Shown: positions 33,344-42,227 of the stretch, in pieces
Layout: each line of letters starts with the position of its first letter
Position numbering within the stretch: the first letter of the stretch is position 1
The notes under the pieces: generated by a model
Told to the model about the DNA's origin: nothing
What the model saw: only the letters and a program-made list of their open reading frames with translations
The model's database searches: none
Translations under genes and position numbers: made by a program
Assembly (NCBI GenBank): GCA_024234735.1
Contig: JACKNV010000004.1
Location: 62,001 to 126,000, forward strand
DNA from: Pseudomonadales bacterium
Lineage (GTDB): Bacteria > Pseudomonadota > Gammaproteobacteria > Pseudomonadales > Halieaceae
Reading direction: 5' to 3'
DNA: 64,000 nt

Positions 33344-34311
33344 CCCTGGCCCTCGCCGCAATCGTCTTTGGCCTGGCACTGCTGGTGTGGAGTGCCGATC
33401 GCTTCGTGGAGGGCGCCGCGTCCGCCGCCCGCCATTTCGGCATGCCAGCGCTGCTGATCGGCATGGTTATCGTCGGCTTCGGCACCTCCGCGCCGGAGAT
33501 GGTGGTGTCCGCTCTGGCGGCCGTCCAGGGCAACCCGGGCATCGCCCTGGGCAACGCCTATGGTTCCAATATCACCAACATCGCCCTGATCCTGGGGCTC
33601 ACTGCCCTGCTCAAGCCGATCACGGTGCAGTCCCAGGTGCTGCGCAAGGAATTGCCGGTACTGGTGGCCATTACCGCCTTGTCCGTGTGGCTGCTGTGGG
33701 ACGGCAGCCTGGCGCGCGCCGAGGGGCTTGTGCTGCTGTGCGTGTTCGGCGCCCTCATGGGCTGGACCATTTTCCAGGGCGTGCGCCACAAGAGCGACCA
33801 CCTGGGGGAAGAGGTGGACAGGGAGCTGCAGGATCGGAGCATGCCCCTGGGGCGCTCCCTCACCTGGCTAGTGGTCGGACTGCTGCTGTTGATCGCCAGT
33901 TCCAGGCTGCTGGTCTGGGGGGCGGTGGAAGTCGCCCGCTCCATGGGCGTCAGCGACCTGGTAATCGGCCTGACCATCATCGCGGTGGGCACCTCGCTGC
34001 CGGAACTGGCCGCCTCGATCATCGCTACCCGCAAAGGCGAGCACGATATCGCACTGGGCAACATCCTGGGCTCGAACATGTTCAACACCCTGGCGGTGGT
34101 GGGGATCGCCGCGAGCATCTCGCCGCTGGCGGTGGCGCCCGAGGTCATGACGCGGGACATGCTCACCATGTCCGCCCTGACCCTCTCGCTGTTCGTATTC
34201 GGCTATCGGGCACGTGGCCCGGGCGTCATCAACCGCGTGGAGGGTGCACTGCTGCTGGCCAGTTACGCGGCCTACACCGCGTACCTGGTCAGCACGGTTT
34301 TCCTGGCTTGA
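33340..34311 (+). CDS. Calcium/sodium antiporter (CaCA family)
   Basis: 323-aa inner-membrane exchanger with about 10 helices. The two inverted alpha-repeats are plain: GFGTSAPEMVVSALAA with GNAYGSNITN, and AVGTSLPELAASIIA with GNILGSNMFN. It is of the YrbG type. A cytoplasmic loop rich in charged residues (RHKSDHLGEEVDRELQDR) separates the halves. It starts within the stop of the upstream exported protein (ATGA), forming a three-gene coupled run from 30573. Confidence 0.92.
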   Translation: MTLALAAIVFGLALLVWSADRFVEGAASAARHFGMPALLIGMVIVGFGTSAPEMVVSALAAVQGNPGIALGNAYGSNITNIALILGLTALLKPITVQSQVLRKELPVLVAITALSVWLLWDGSLARAEGLVLLCVFGALMGWTIFQGVRHKSDHLGEEVDRELQDRSMPLGRSLTWLVVGLLLLIASSRLLVWGAVEVARSMGVSDLVIGLTIIAVGTSLPELAASIIATRKGEHDIALGNILGSNMFNTLAVVGIAASISPLAVAPEVMTRDMLTMSALTLSLFVFGYRARGPGVINRVEGALLLASYAAYTAYLVSTVFLA

Positions 34312-34318
34312 ATATCCC

Positions 34319-34336
34319 GGTCGAATAAATTCGACC
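34319..34336. repeat. Inverted repeat between convergent genes
   Basis: GGTCGAAT-AA-ATTCGACC, 8-bp arms, just after the antiporter stop and before the convergent repeat lipoprotein. No T-run; possible transcript-end hairpin for either strand. Confidence 0.4.
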
Positions 34337-34361
34337 CCGTGGGAGCAGGAACCGGGGCGGG

Positions 34362-34832
34362 TTACCCTTCCATGGATTTCTTGACCTTGTCGGAGGCATC
34401 GTCCATGGCATCGCTGGCGCTGTCTGCAGCGTCGTCCATGGCATCACCTGCCTTGTCGGCGGCATCTTCCATGCTTTCCTGGGCACTGTCGGCGGCATCG
34501 CCAATCGCGTCGCCGGCATCGTCCATGGCGTCACCAATGGCATCACTCGCATCCGCGGCCATGCCCTTGGCGGAATCCATGGCGTCAGAGGTGGCGTCGG
34601 AAACGTCATCGGCCATATCACTCATGGCATCGCCGGCATCATCGGCCATGTCCGCCATCTTGTCGCCAGCGTCCTGCGCCATGTCGCCCATCTTGTCGAC
34701 GGCCTCGGAGCTCGCCTCTTTCACCGAGTCGGCAGCATCCTGCATGGACTGTTTACTCTCGTCGCTGCAGGCGCCAAGAGCCGCCGCGAACAATACTGCA
34801 CTGCTTGCTACTGCCAGTTTTTTCAATGACAT
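34362..34832 (-). CDS. Acidic helical-repeat lipoprotein (LEA/apolipoprotein-like)
   Basis: 156 aa from ATG 34832 with GGGAG upstream. The lipoprotein signal ends in ALGAC. The mature part is almost entirely Asp, Ala, Met, Ser and Lys in imperfect 7-11 residue repeats such as DAMDDAGDAIGDAADSA, predicted as amphipathic helix and strongly acidic. Composition resembles LEA group 3 or apolipoprotein-like stress proteins. DNA is repetitive accordingly (variants of CATCGTCCATGGC). Role in envelope protection is inference; the repeat number may vary between strains. Confidence 0.7.
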   Translation of the reverse strand: MSLKKLAVASSAVLFAAALGACSDESKQSMQDAADSVKEASSEAVDKMGDMAQDAGDKMADMADDAGDAMSDMADDVSDATSDAMDSAKGMAADASDAIGDAMDDAGDAIGDAADSAQESMEDAADKAGDAMDDAADSASDAMDDASDKVKKSMEG

Positions 34833-35056
34833 GGTCAAACTCCCTGTAAAACATTCATTTCAAACAAAAAGCACTGCGCCGTGGCGGAGTGCCCCGGCAC
34901 TACCCTGCCCCACTTTACCACGATCAGGGCCCCTGTCATCAGGCATACTGGCCATAGCTGGCGGCTTGGGTTATCTTGAGCTGGCGCGGCGGGCTGCTGC
35001 GACCAGCCGCTGGAGGGGGCGGTGAGTCTTCTGGTCAAAGGGAAAGGGGAACAGTC

Positions 35057-35512
35057 ATGCTGCAGGAATTCAAAAAATTCGCAATGCGCGGCAACGTGGT
35101 CGACATGGCGGTCGGTATCATCATCGGCGGCGCCTTCGGGACCATAGTCAAAAGCCTGGTGGCCGACGTCATCATGCCGCCCATAGGGCTGTTGCTGGGG
35201 GGAGTGGACTTCTCGGATTTATTCCTCACCCTCAAGGACGGCGCCACCGCGGGCCCCTATGCGACCCTCGCCGCGGCGCAGGAAGCCGGCGCGGTCACCA
35301 TCAGCTACGGCCTGTTTCTCAACTCGGTGATCAGCTTCCTGATCGTGGCCTTTGCCGTGTTCCTGTTGATCAAGAGCATCAACAAACTGCAACGCGAGGA
35401 GGAGGCACCCCCAGAGGAAGTCACCACCAAGGACTGCCCTTTTTGCTGCACCAGCATCGCCATCGCGGCGACCCGCTGCCCCAACTGCACCTCTGAACTG
35501 GGCCAGGGCTGA
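35057..35512 (+). CDS. mscL: Large-conductance mechanosensitive channel MscL
   Basis: 151-aa osmotic release valve of the inner membrane. N-terminal amphipathic helix MLQEFKKFAMRGNVVDMAVG, TM1 IIIGGAFGTIVKSLVADVIMP and TM2 SVISFLIVAFAVFLLIKSIN are typical. The C-terminus ends in a zinc-ribbon-like CPFCCTSIAIAATRCPNC in place of the E. coli-type helix, a variant found in part of the family. ATG 35057 is preceded by GGGGAACAG. Confidence 0.95.
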   Translation: MLQEFKKFAMRGNVVDMAVGIIIGGAFGTIVKSLVADVIMPPIGLLLGGVDFSDLFLTLKDGATAGPYATLAAAQEAGAVTISYGLFLNSVISFLIVAFAVFLLIKSINKLQREEEAPPEEVTTKDCPFCCTSIAIAATRCPNCTSELGQG

Positions 35513-35529
35513 GCGCTGCCGAGCCGGCC

Positions 35530-35985
35530 GTGGGCGACAGGCCCGCACTCGGGTGGCGGGAGTGGCTGGCACTACCCGAACTCGACATCACCGCCATCAA
35601 GGCCAAGGTCGATACCGGCGCCCGCACCAGCGCACTGCATGCTTTCTACCTGGAGCCCTTCAGCCGCGAGGACGCTCCCTGGGTGCGCTTCGGCATACAC
35701 CCGCGCCAGGGCAGTGCAGAACAGATAGTACACTGCGAGGCCCCGGTGCTGGACCGCCGCCAGGTGACTGATTCCGGCGGCCACCGCGAACAGCGCTATG
35801 TCATCGAAACGCTGGTCGCCATCGGCGCACACCGTTTCCGGGCCGAGGTAACGCTTACCGACCGCGAGAACATGCGCTTCAGGATGCTGCTGGGCCGCAC
35901 CGCCATGCGCGGCCGTTTCACAGTCGACCCGGGGCGCTCCTACCTGATTGGCGCCAGGCTCGGCAAAAAACCGCCAACGCCCTGA
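35530..35985 (+). CDS. RimK-associated ATP-dependent zinc protease family protein (RimB-like)
   Basis: 151 aa, GTG start. Retropepsin-like fold with the core VDTGARTSALHA (Asp-Thr-Gly) and the family end segment MRFRMLLGRTAMRGRFTVDPGRSYL. In many gammaproteobacteria this gene stands beside rimK, which adds glutamates to ribosomal protein S6, and beside the aspartoacylase-like gene that follows here. No rimK lies between them. Located 17 bp after mscL. Confidence 0.85.
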   Translation: MGDRPALGWREWLALPELDITAIKAKVDTGARTSALHAFYLEPFSREDAPWVRFGIHPRQGSAEQIVHCEAPVLDRRQVTDSGGHREQRYVIETLVAIGAHRFRAEVTLTDRENMRFRMLLGRTAMRGRFTVDPGRSYLIGARLGKKPPTP

Positions 35986-36066
35986 TACACCGTGCCGCGA
36001 TCACCGGCGTATACTGGCTGTGACCCGGGCCGCGGCTCCCCCTGGAATGCGTGAACGAGTAGGACA

Positions 36067-37125
36067 ATGGCAAAGAAAAAAGCGGATTCTCTGGTTATCG
36101 GCGGTCAGGTGATCTCGCCCGGCGAGCGGGCCAATATCGAAATCCCGGTGGCACCCACCTATACCCACGACACCCTGGCAATCAGCGTGCAAGTGGTCAG
36201 GGGTAAACTGCCCGGGCCCAGGCTGTTCGTCTGCGCAGCCATCCACGGCGATGAGATCAACGGTGTGGAAATCATCCGCCGCCTGCTCAAAAACCCTCTG
36301 GTGGAAAAACTCAAGGGGACCCTGATCGCCATTCCCATCGTCAACATATACGGTTTCATCCACCACACGCGCTACCTCCCCGACGGGCGCGACCTGAATC
36401 GCACCTTTCCCGGCTCGCCGCGGGGCTCCCTCACCGGGCGTATCGCCGATACCTTCATGCGGGAAATCGTCGCCAACGCCACCCACGGCATCGACTTGCA
36501 CACCGGCGCCCGCCACCGCAGCAACTTCCCGCAGATTCGCGCCGACCTGGACGACCCCGAGACCCTGGCCATCACCGAGGCATTTGGCGCGCCGCTGGCC
36601 ATCAACGCCAAGATCCGCGACGGCTCCCTGCGCCAGTGCGCCTCGGAACTGGGCGTGCCGGTCATCCTGTATGAATCATGCGAAGCCCTGCGTTTCGACG
36701 AGATCTACATCCGCGCCGGCGAGCAGGGCATTATCAATGTGATGCGCCACCTCGGCATGCTGCGCAAGCGCCGCGGGCAAAGCAAACCGCCGGTTATCAG
36801 CCAGGGCAGCTCCTGGCTGCGGGCGCCGGAGAGCGGCGTGCTGCGAGTACTGGTCCCGCTCGGCGCCGAGATCAGCAAAGGCCAGGTTATCGGCTTTATC
36901 GCCGACCCCCTGGGGACCCGCGAAGTAGACGTGGTGGCACAGCATGCCGGCATTGTCATCGGCCGCACCAACCTGCCGCTGGTCTACGAGGGCGACGCCC
37001 TGTTTCACGTCGCCAGCATCAGCCCCAAGGCGGAGTGGGAGGTCAGTGAGTTCCATGAGGCCCTGGAACCGTCGGAGGAAGAGATCGACCCCGCCGACCT
37101 GAGCTCGGCCCCCATCGCCGGCTGA
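36067..37125 (+). CDS. Succinylglutamate desuccinylase/aspartoacylase family protein
   Basis: 352-aa M14-type zinc hydrolase. Zinc ligands are visible in AAIHGDEINGVE (HxxE) and in GIDLHTGARH. A catalytic Glu is in VILYESCEAL. The C-terminal ~90 residues form a biotinyl-like barrel (SGVLRVLVPLGAEISKGQVIGFI). This subfamily co-occurs with rimK and the zinc protease. Substrate may be a poly-glutamate or acyl-amino acid; not certain. Confidence 0.88.
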   Translation: MAKKKADSLVIGGQVISPGERANIEIPVAPTYTHDTLAISVQVVRGKLPGPRLFVCAAIHGDEINGVEIIRRLLKNPLVEKLKGTLIAIPIVNIYGFIHHTRYLPDGRDLNRTFPGSPRGSLTGRIADTFMREIVANATHGIDLHTGARHRSNFPQIRADLDDPETLAITEAFGAPLAINAKIRDGSLRQCASELGVPVILYESCEALRFDEIYIRAGEQGIINVMRHLGMLRKRRGQSKPPVISQGSSWLRAPESGVLRVLVPLGAEISKGQVIGFIADPLGTREVDVVAQHAGIVIGRTNLPLVYEGDALFHVASISPKAEWEVSEFHEALEPSEEEIDPADLSSAPIAG

Positions 37126-37138
37126 CCACGGGCAGGCA

Positions 37139-37522
37139 CTAGTTGGCCAGATCGACGCCCTGTTCCCTGGCCAGTTTTTCGTACTCCTCGCACTCCGGGG
37201 TGGAGGCCCTGTCGGGATTCTGCATCTGCTCGCAGGTGAGCGACTCCAGGCTGCGCAGGCAGGCCACGGCCGGCCGGTACAGGGGATGCGAGGGGGGCAC
37301 TTCCTGAATCTTGGTGCGCATGGTGACACACATATTGTCCAGCATGGGCTCCATCATCTCGCGCACTTCCGGTGTCAGGTCCTCGCTGGCAATCTGTTCC
37401 AGAGCACAGGTGCGCACCGAGTCGCACAGCCCCTGGGCGGCGTCGGTGAGATCGTCGGCCACGGCCGCGGCGCACAACAACGAGAGCGCCGGCAGCAGTG
37501 CCCGCCTGACTGAATTTATCAC
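37139..37522 (-). CDS. Small exported Cys-containing hypothetical protein
   Basis: 127 aa from GTG 37522, with GAGGGG upstream. Signal peptide VRRALLPALSLLCAAAVA. The mature part has six or so Cys residues (LCDSVRTCAL, NMCVTM, ACLRS, TCEQM, ECEEY) consistent with disulfides in the periplasm. No family recognised. It converges on the aspartoacylase gene and follows fhs on the reverse strand with a 76-bp gap. Confidence 0.7.
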   Translation of the reverse strand: MINSVRRALLPALSLLCAAAVADDLTDAAQGLCDSVRTCALEQIASEDLTPEVREMMEPMLDNMCVTMRTKIQEVPPSHPLYRPAVACLRSLESLTCEQMQNPDRASTPECEEYEKLAREQGVDLAN

Positions 37523-37598
37523 GATCGTTCCCCTCAAATGCCATTGCAGTGCCACAGCATAACGCCATTTGCCCGGGAGTACAGCCGTATCTGGCGGG

Positions 37599-39269
37599 TC
37601 AGAACAGGCCCTCGATCTGGCCGCGTTCGTTCACGAAGATACTGTTGGCTGCCGGCACCCGTGGCAGCCCCGGCATGCGCATGACATCGCCACAGATAAC
37701 CACCAGGAACTCGGCGCCCGCCGCCAGGGCCAGCTCGCGCACCTTGACCCGGTGATTGACCGGCGCGCCCAGCAGGCCCGGGTCGGTGGAAAAGCTGTAC
37801 TGCGTTTTGGCCATGCACACCGGAAAGTGGCCGTAGCCGGCCCGCTGGAACTGCTCGAACTGGTCGCGCACTGCCTTGTCCGCATCGATATCGTCAGCGC
37901 CGTAAACCGAGCGCGCCACCACCCTGGCCTTTTCCCACAGGCTCAGGTCATCGTCATACAGGGTACGAAACTGGGCGTGGGGGCTGTCCGCCAGGGCCAT
38001 GGCCGCCTCGGCCAGTTGCGTGGCGCCGGCGCCCCCCTCCGCCCACTGGGTGCAGACATGGGCGGTGAGCCCGCGCTGGGCCACGTAGGACCTGATGGCG
38101 TCGATCTCCGCCTGGGTGTCCCCACTGAAATGATTGATGGCCACCAACAGCGGCACCCCGTACTGGCCGGCATTGCGAATGTGTCGCCCGAGGTTTTCCA
38201 GGCCGCGCTCCACCGCACCCACATCGGCCACACCCAGGGCGCCGCGCGCCACACCGCCATGCATTTTCAGGGCGCGCACGGTAGCCACGATCACCGCCGC
38301 GTCGGGGCGCAGGCCGGCCTTGCGGCACTTGATATTGAAAAATTTTTCGGCGCCCAGGTCGGCGCCAAAGCCCGCCTCCGTGACCACGTAGTCCGACAGC
38401 TTGAGCGCGGCCCGGGTGGCGATGATGGAATTGCAGCCGTGGGCGATGTTGGCGAACGGCCCACCGTGGATGAACGCCGGCGTGTTTTCCAGGGTCTGTA
38501 CCAGGTTGGGCGCGAGCGCATCCTTGAGCAGGGCGGTCATCGCCCCGGCAGCCTGCAGTTCGGCGGCGGTCACCGGGACCCGGTCGCGGGTATAGCCGAT
38601 AACGATACGGCCCAGTTGCCGCTGCAGTTCCCGGAGGTTACGCGCCAGGCAGAAGATCGCCATGACCTCGGAGGCGACCGTGATATCGAAGCCACCCTCC
38701 ATGGGAAAACCGTTGGCCGGCCCACCTATGCCGGTCACGATCTTGCGCAGTTGCCGGTCGTTGATGTCCACCACCCGGCGCCAGGTGACCCGCCGCAGGT
38801 CCAGCCTGATGTCATTGCTCCAGTGAATGTAGTTGTCCACCAGCGCGGCCAACAGGTTGTGGGCGGCGCCGATGGCATGCATGTCGCCGGTGAAGTGCAG
38901 GTTGATATCTTCCATGGGTACCACCTGGGCATAGCCGCCGCCCGCCGCGCCGCCCTTCAGACCGAAACAGGGCCCCAGGCTCGGTTCGCGCAGGCACACC
39001 GAGGCGCGCGCCCCCAGCCTGCTCATGGCATCGGCCAGGCCGATCGCCACCGTGGTCTTGCCCTCCCCCGCGGGAGTGGGACTCATGGCCGTGACCAGGA
39101 TCAGGCGGCCATCCGGGCGCTCTTCCAGGCTTTCCAGGTAGTCCAGCGACACCTTCGCCTTGCTGTGACCATAGGGCACCAGTTGGGTCAGGGGTATGCC
39201 CAGGCGCTCGGCAATCTCACTGATCGGCCGCATGGCGGCCGCTCGGGCGATCTCGATGTCGGGTTGCAT
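37599..39269 (-). CDS. fhs: Formate--tetrahydrofolate ligase
   Basis: 556 aa; makes 10-formyl-THF from formate, ATP and THF. The ATP-binding P-loop SPTPAGEGKTTVAIGLADA is intact, and family segments REPSLGPCFGLKGGAAGGG, INLHFTGDMHAI and the folate/formate site region NVPPLV-equivalent (FVHGGPFANIAHG-like: FIHGGPFANIAHG) are present. ATG 39269 follows GGAGGCGC. Not neighboured by folD or glycine-cleavage genes here, so it is a stand-alone one-carbon gene. Confidence 0.95.
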   Translation of the reverse strand: MQPDIEIARAAAMRPISEIAERLGIPLTQLVPYGHSKAKVSLDYLESLEERPDGRLILVTAMSPTPAGEGKTTVAIGLADAMSRLGARASVCLREPSLGPCFGLKGGAAGGGYAQVVPMEDINLHFTGDMHAIGAAHNLLAALVDNYIHWSNDIRLDLRRVTWRRVVDINDRQLRKIVTGIGGPANGFPMEGGFDITVASEVMAIFCLARNLRELQRQLGRIVIGYTRDRVPVTAAELQAAGAMTALLKDALAPNLVQTLENTPAFIHGGPFANIAHGCNSIIATRAALKLSDYVVTEAGFGADLGAEKFFNIKCRKAGLRPDAAVIVATVRALKMHGGVARGALGVADVGAVERGLENLGRHIRNAGQYGVPLLVAINHFSGDTQAEIDAIRSYVAQRGLTAHVCTQWAEGGAGATQLAEAAMALADSPHAQFRTLYDDDLSLWEKARVVARSVYGADDIDADKAVRDQFEQFQRAGYGHFPVCMAKTQYSFSTDPGLLGAPVNHRVKVRELALAAGAEFLVVICGDVMRMPGLPRVPAANSIFVNERGQIEGLF

Positions 39270-39503
39270 GGTTGCGCCTCCAGGCCTGTCGTTATCGTTA
39301 TCCGCCGCCTGCCGGAAACAGGCGACATCGCGGCTCATTCTTGCGCGGATCAACGGGGTCGACAAGTTTCCCGCGCAGGCGGAGCATGCTGTGACTTTTT
39401 TCACAGCAGCGGCGCCGGCGCTTGACCGGCGCGGCAACCAGCGTCAGGATACCGCGGTGCCTGCGGGCACCCTATTTTAACCAACCCTATTCAAGTGGGC
39501 ACC

Positions 39504-39599
39504 ATGATCACGCAGCAACGACAGCACACCTGCATGTACAAGCGTTACGGCTACTGCGCCGTGGCGAGTGTACGCCCGTGGGCAGGCAGCGTGGTTTGA
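39504..39599 (+). CDS. Candidate 31-residue leader peptide
   Basis: ATG 39504 to TGA 39597-39599. The peptide begins MITQQRQHTCMYKRYG and ends RPWAGSVV. A second in-frame ATG occurs at codon 11. The RBS is weak (AAGTGGG). Its stop codon lies in GGTTTGAGG, which is partly complementary to the 5' arm of the terminator 33 bp downstream, as expected for translation-dependent attenuation. Coding status is not proven. Confidence 0.35.
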   Translation: MITQQRQHTCMYKRYGYCAVASVRPWAGSVV

Positions 39600-39631
39600 G
39601 GATGCAGTGAAGTAAGCTTACTTTTTTACAG

Positions 39632-39667
39632 AAAGCCTCCGAGAACCCTGGTTCCGGAGGCTTTTTT
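39632..39667 (+). terminator. Intrinsic terminator ahead of MFS gene
   Basis: Stem AAAGCCTCCG with CGGAGGCTTT, plus an inner GAAC/GTTC stem separated by one bulged A, followed by a T-run to 39667. Same strand as the MFS gene, so it either ends a small RNA or attenuates that gene. Confidence 0.8.
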
Positions 39668-39726
39668 CTTTCCCGACAAGTCATCATCCAGCACCAGGGT
39701 TCCCGGCCGCACCAGGGACGAGAACC

Positions 39727-40950
39727 GTGAACAGATCATTACAAAACAATATATCCACCATCTACCTGCTGGGCCTGTGCCAGGGTTTCATGGTCGTCAT
39801 TCCCGTGTTCGTGCCGTTGCTGCAGGGCCACGGGCTGTCCATGACTCAGGTGCTGCAAACCCAGGCCGTGTTCGCCCTGACCATTGCCCTGTTCGAGGTG
39901 CCCTCGGGCTACCTGGCGGACATCTGGGGCCGGCGCCCGGCAATCCTGGCAGGCTGCGCACTGAATGCAGCCGGTTTCCTGTCACTGCTGTGGGCGGACA
40001 GCTTCGCGGATTTCGTCCTCTACGAAGTGGTGCTGGGCGTCGGCTTCAGCCTGATATCCGGAACCGACCTGGCGCTGTTGTACGATACCGAAGTCTACCT
40101 GCAGCGCGCCGGGCTCCCCGGGGGAGCCGGCCCGGGCAAATCGCTGAGCCGCCTTATATCCATCGAGGCCGCGGCCTCCGCGCTGGCCGGGGTCGCCGCC
40201 GGCATCCTGTTGCTGTGGTCCATGGACTGTGTGGTGATCGCCCAGGCGCTGGCCGGTTTGCTGCCATTGCTGCTGGCCTGGCGACTGGTGGAGGTGCCGC
40301 GCACGGTCGCAGCGACCAGCCACCGCGACAACCTGCGGGAGATTGTCGAGCTGCTGCTGTTCGGCAAGCCCGTGGTGCTGTGGACGGCTTTTGCCATCAG
40401 CGTGTTTGGCCTGCTGGCAGTCTATGTATTCTGGTTGTACCAGAAATACTGGGAACTGCAGCAGGTGCCGCTGTCCTGGTTCGGCTATATCTGGGCGGCG
40501 TTTGCCCTGACCGTCAGCCTGGCGGCGCGCTACGCCGGTGCCCTGGAAGCCCGGCTGGGCACCCGCGGCCTGCTGCTGGCGATTGCCGTGCTGCCCCTGC
40601 TGGGCCTGCTGGGCATGGCGCTGGTCGGCGGCTGGGCGGGGGTGCTGTGCGGTTTCTGCCTGCAGGTGTCCCGCGGCATCAGCATGAGCGTTTTCTACGA
40701 GGCGCTGAACAGCCGGCTGCCGGGCGACTTTCGCGCCACGGTAAATTCCCTGGTGAGCCTGGCGGTGAGGGCGGTATTCATCATTACCGGGCCGCTGCTG
40801 GGCTACGCGCTGGACAGCCTCGGGATGCGCTCCACCCTGTTCCTGCTGGTGGCGATCTTCACGCCGCTCCTGGGGCTGGTGCTGGTACCGCTGCTGTTGC
40901 GCATCCGCCGGGAACAGGTCGCCGCCGGCGCGGTGACGGCGGCCGGTTGA
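39727..40950 (+). CDS. MFS transporter (drug-efflux-like)
   Basis: 407 aa, GTG start preceded by GGGACGAG. About 12 helices; motif A reads GYLADIWGRRPAIL and motif-like GTDLALLYDTEVYL follows TM4-5, seen in small MFS efflux proteins. Substrate unknown. A strong terminator and short ORF precede it, so expression may depend on read-through. 66 bp separate it from nagA. Confidence 0.85.
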   Translation: MNRSLQNNISTIYLLGLCQGFMVVIPVFVPLLQGHGLSMTQVLQTQAVFALTIALFEVPSGYLADIWGRRPAILAGCALNAAGFLSLLWADSFADFVLYEVVLGVGFSLISGTDLALLYDTEVYLQRAGLPGGAGPGKSLSRLISIEAAASALAGVAAGILLLWSMDCVVIAQALAGLLPLLLAWRLVEVPRTVAATSHRDNLREIVELLLFGKPVVLWTAFAISVFGLLAVYVFWLYQKYWELQQVPLSWFGYIWAAFALTVSLAARYAGALEARLGTRGLLLAIAVLPLLGLLGMALVGGWAGVLCGFCLQVSRGISMSVFYEALNSRLPGDFRATVNSLVSLAVRAVFIITGPLLGYALDSLGMRSTLFLLVAIFTPLLGLVLVPLLLRIRREQVAAGAVTAAG

Positions 40951-41016
40951 GCGGCCGCGCGGGAATGCCCCTGCCCGGCCCGGTTATCGGGTAGACTGGG
41001 CGCGGAGGACTCGGCC

Positions 41017-42183
41017 ATGGGTGACAGCGACACGGCGTTTGCCATCAGTGCGCCATCGATTTTCGATGGCGAGCGCTTTGTGCACGATCACTGCGTCATC
41101 GTCCGGCAACAGGCGGTGACGCAGCTACTGCCCGCAGGCGATTGCCCCCCGGAGCTGCCGGTAGTCTCACTGGCAGGCGGCACGCTCGCGCCCGGCTTCG
41201 TCGACCTGCAGGTCAACGGCGGCGGCGATCTGCTGTTCAACAACGCACCCACGGTCGCAACCCTCCAGCGCATGCTGGCCGCCCACCGCGGCCGCGGCAC
41301 CACCTCGCTGCTGCCCACCCTGCTCAGCGATACCCGCGAACAGCAGCAACTGGCGGTCGCCGCCGTACGCAATGCCCGTGCCGACGGCATGGCAGGCATA
41401 CTCGGCATTCACCTGGAGGGCCCGTTCTTTGCCCCCGAGCGGCGTGGCGCGCACCATGCGGACATGGTCCGGCCGCCGCGGGACGGCGATATCGACTGGT
41501 TGTGCAGCCTGCAGGATGTGCCGGTGACGGTCACCCTGGCACCGGAGCACATGGCGCCGGGGCACATCCGTCGCCTCAGCGACAGCCACATCCGTGTCTG
41601 CGCCGGGCACAGTAACGCCACCTACCCGCAGATCGAGCGCGCCGTGGCCGAAGGCCTTCAGGGGGTCACCCACCTGTTCAATGCGATGAGCCCCCTCACC
41701 GCCAGGGCACCTGGCCTGGTGGGGGCGGCGCTGGCAGAAGATGCCCTGTGGGCAGGCATCATTGCCGATGGCCATCATGTGCATCCGGCTGGTATCCGCC
41801 TTGCCTGGCGCAGCAAGCCCGCCGGCCGCCTGGTGCTGGTGAGCGATGCCATGGCCACGGTGGGTGGCAGCCGGGGCTCCTTCAGGCTATACGGCGAAGA
41901 GATTCGCGAAGCCGGCGGCAGGCTGGAAAACGCTGACGGCAAGCTGGCCGGCAGCGCCATCGGGATGATGGATGCCGTCGCCTTTTGCGTCGACGGCGCA
42001 GGCCTGCCGCTGGGGGAATGCCTGCGCATGGCCTCGCTTTATCCGGCGGCGCTGGCGGGGCGGGGAGACCAGCTGGGGCGCATCGCCCCCGGCTACCGGG
42101 CCGACCTGGTCCACTTCGACGCCTCGTTTGCAGTACACAACACCTGGCTGGCAGGCCAGCGCGAACAGTACCGGGGCCGGTAA
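41017..42183 (+). CDS. nagA: N-acetylglucosamine-6-phosphate deacetylase
   Basis: 388-aa amidohydrolase of amino-sugar recycling. The family markers are GFVDLQVNGGGDLLFNN, HLEGPFFAPERRGAH, VCAGHSNAT, THLFNAMSPL, GIIADGHHVHP and LVSDAMATVGG, including metal-binding Glu and His residues and the catalytic Asp. The near-N-terminal segment replaces the usual HxH by LQVNG, which is normal for NagA. No nagB, nagK or PTS gene is adjacent, so it may serve cell-wall recycling. Confidence 0.93.
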   Translation: MGDSDTAFAISAPSIFDGERFVHDHCVIVRQQAVTQLLPAGDCPPELPVVSLAGGTLAPGFVDLQVNGGGDLLFNNAPTVATLQRMLAAHRGRGTTSLLPTLLSDTREQQQLAVAAVRNARADGMAGILGIHLEGPFFAPERRGAHHADMVRPPRDGDIDWLCSLQDVPVTVTLAPEHMAPGHIRRLSDSHIRVCAGHSNATYPQIERAVAEGLQGVTHLFNAMSPLTARAPGLVGAALAEDALWAGIIADGHHVHPAGIRLAWRSKPAGRLVLVSDAMATVGGSRGSFRLYGEEIREAGGRLENADGKLAGSAIGMMDAVAFCVDGAGLPLGECLRMASLYPAALAGRGDQLGRIAPGYRADLVHFDASFAVHNTWLAGQREQYRGR

Positions 42184-42227
42184 CCCGCGGCGCCCAGGGC
42201 ACCGGGGTTACCGTCGGCGGCAATGCC

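Larger units (their letters stand above)
39270..39726 (+). other. Leader region with short ORF and hairpins before MFS gene
   Basis: 457 bp between divergent fhs and the MFS gene. Features in order: a possible -35 TTGACC at 39422; a 31-codon ORF (39504-39599); a perfect 14-bp palindrome AAGTAAGCTTACTT followed by T residues (39610-39627); and a strong terminator (39632-39667) ending 59 bp before the MFS start. The remainder shows no recognisable signal. Confidence 0.6.

Noticed and set aside
37569..39425. 618-codon open frame on the forward strand
   Set aside because: Antisense to fhs, which has clear P-loop and family motifs; composition is His/Gln/Gly-rich shadow type.
39422..39610. 62-codon frame before the MFS gene as a protein gene
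   Set aside because: Starts inside a probable promoter region, has no RBS, and conflicts with the better-placed 31-codon frame.
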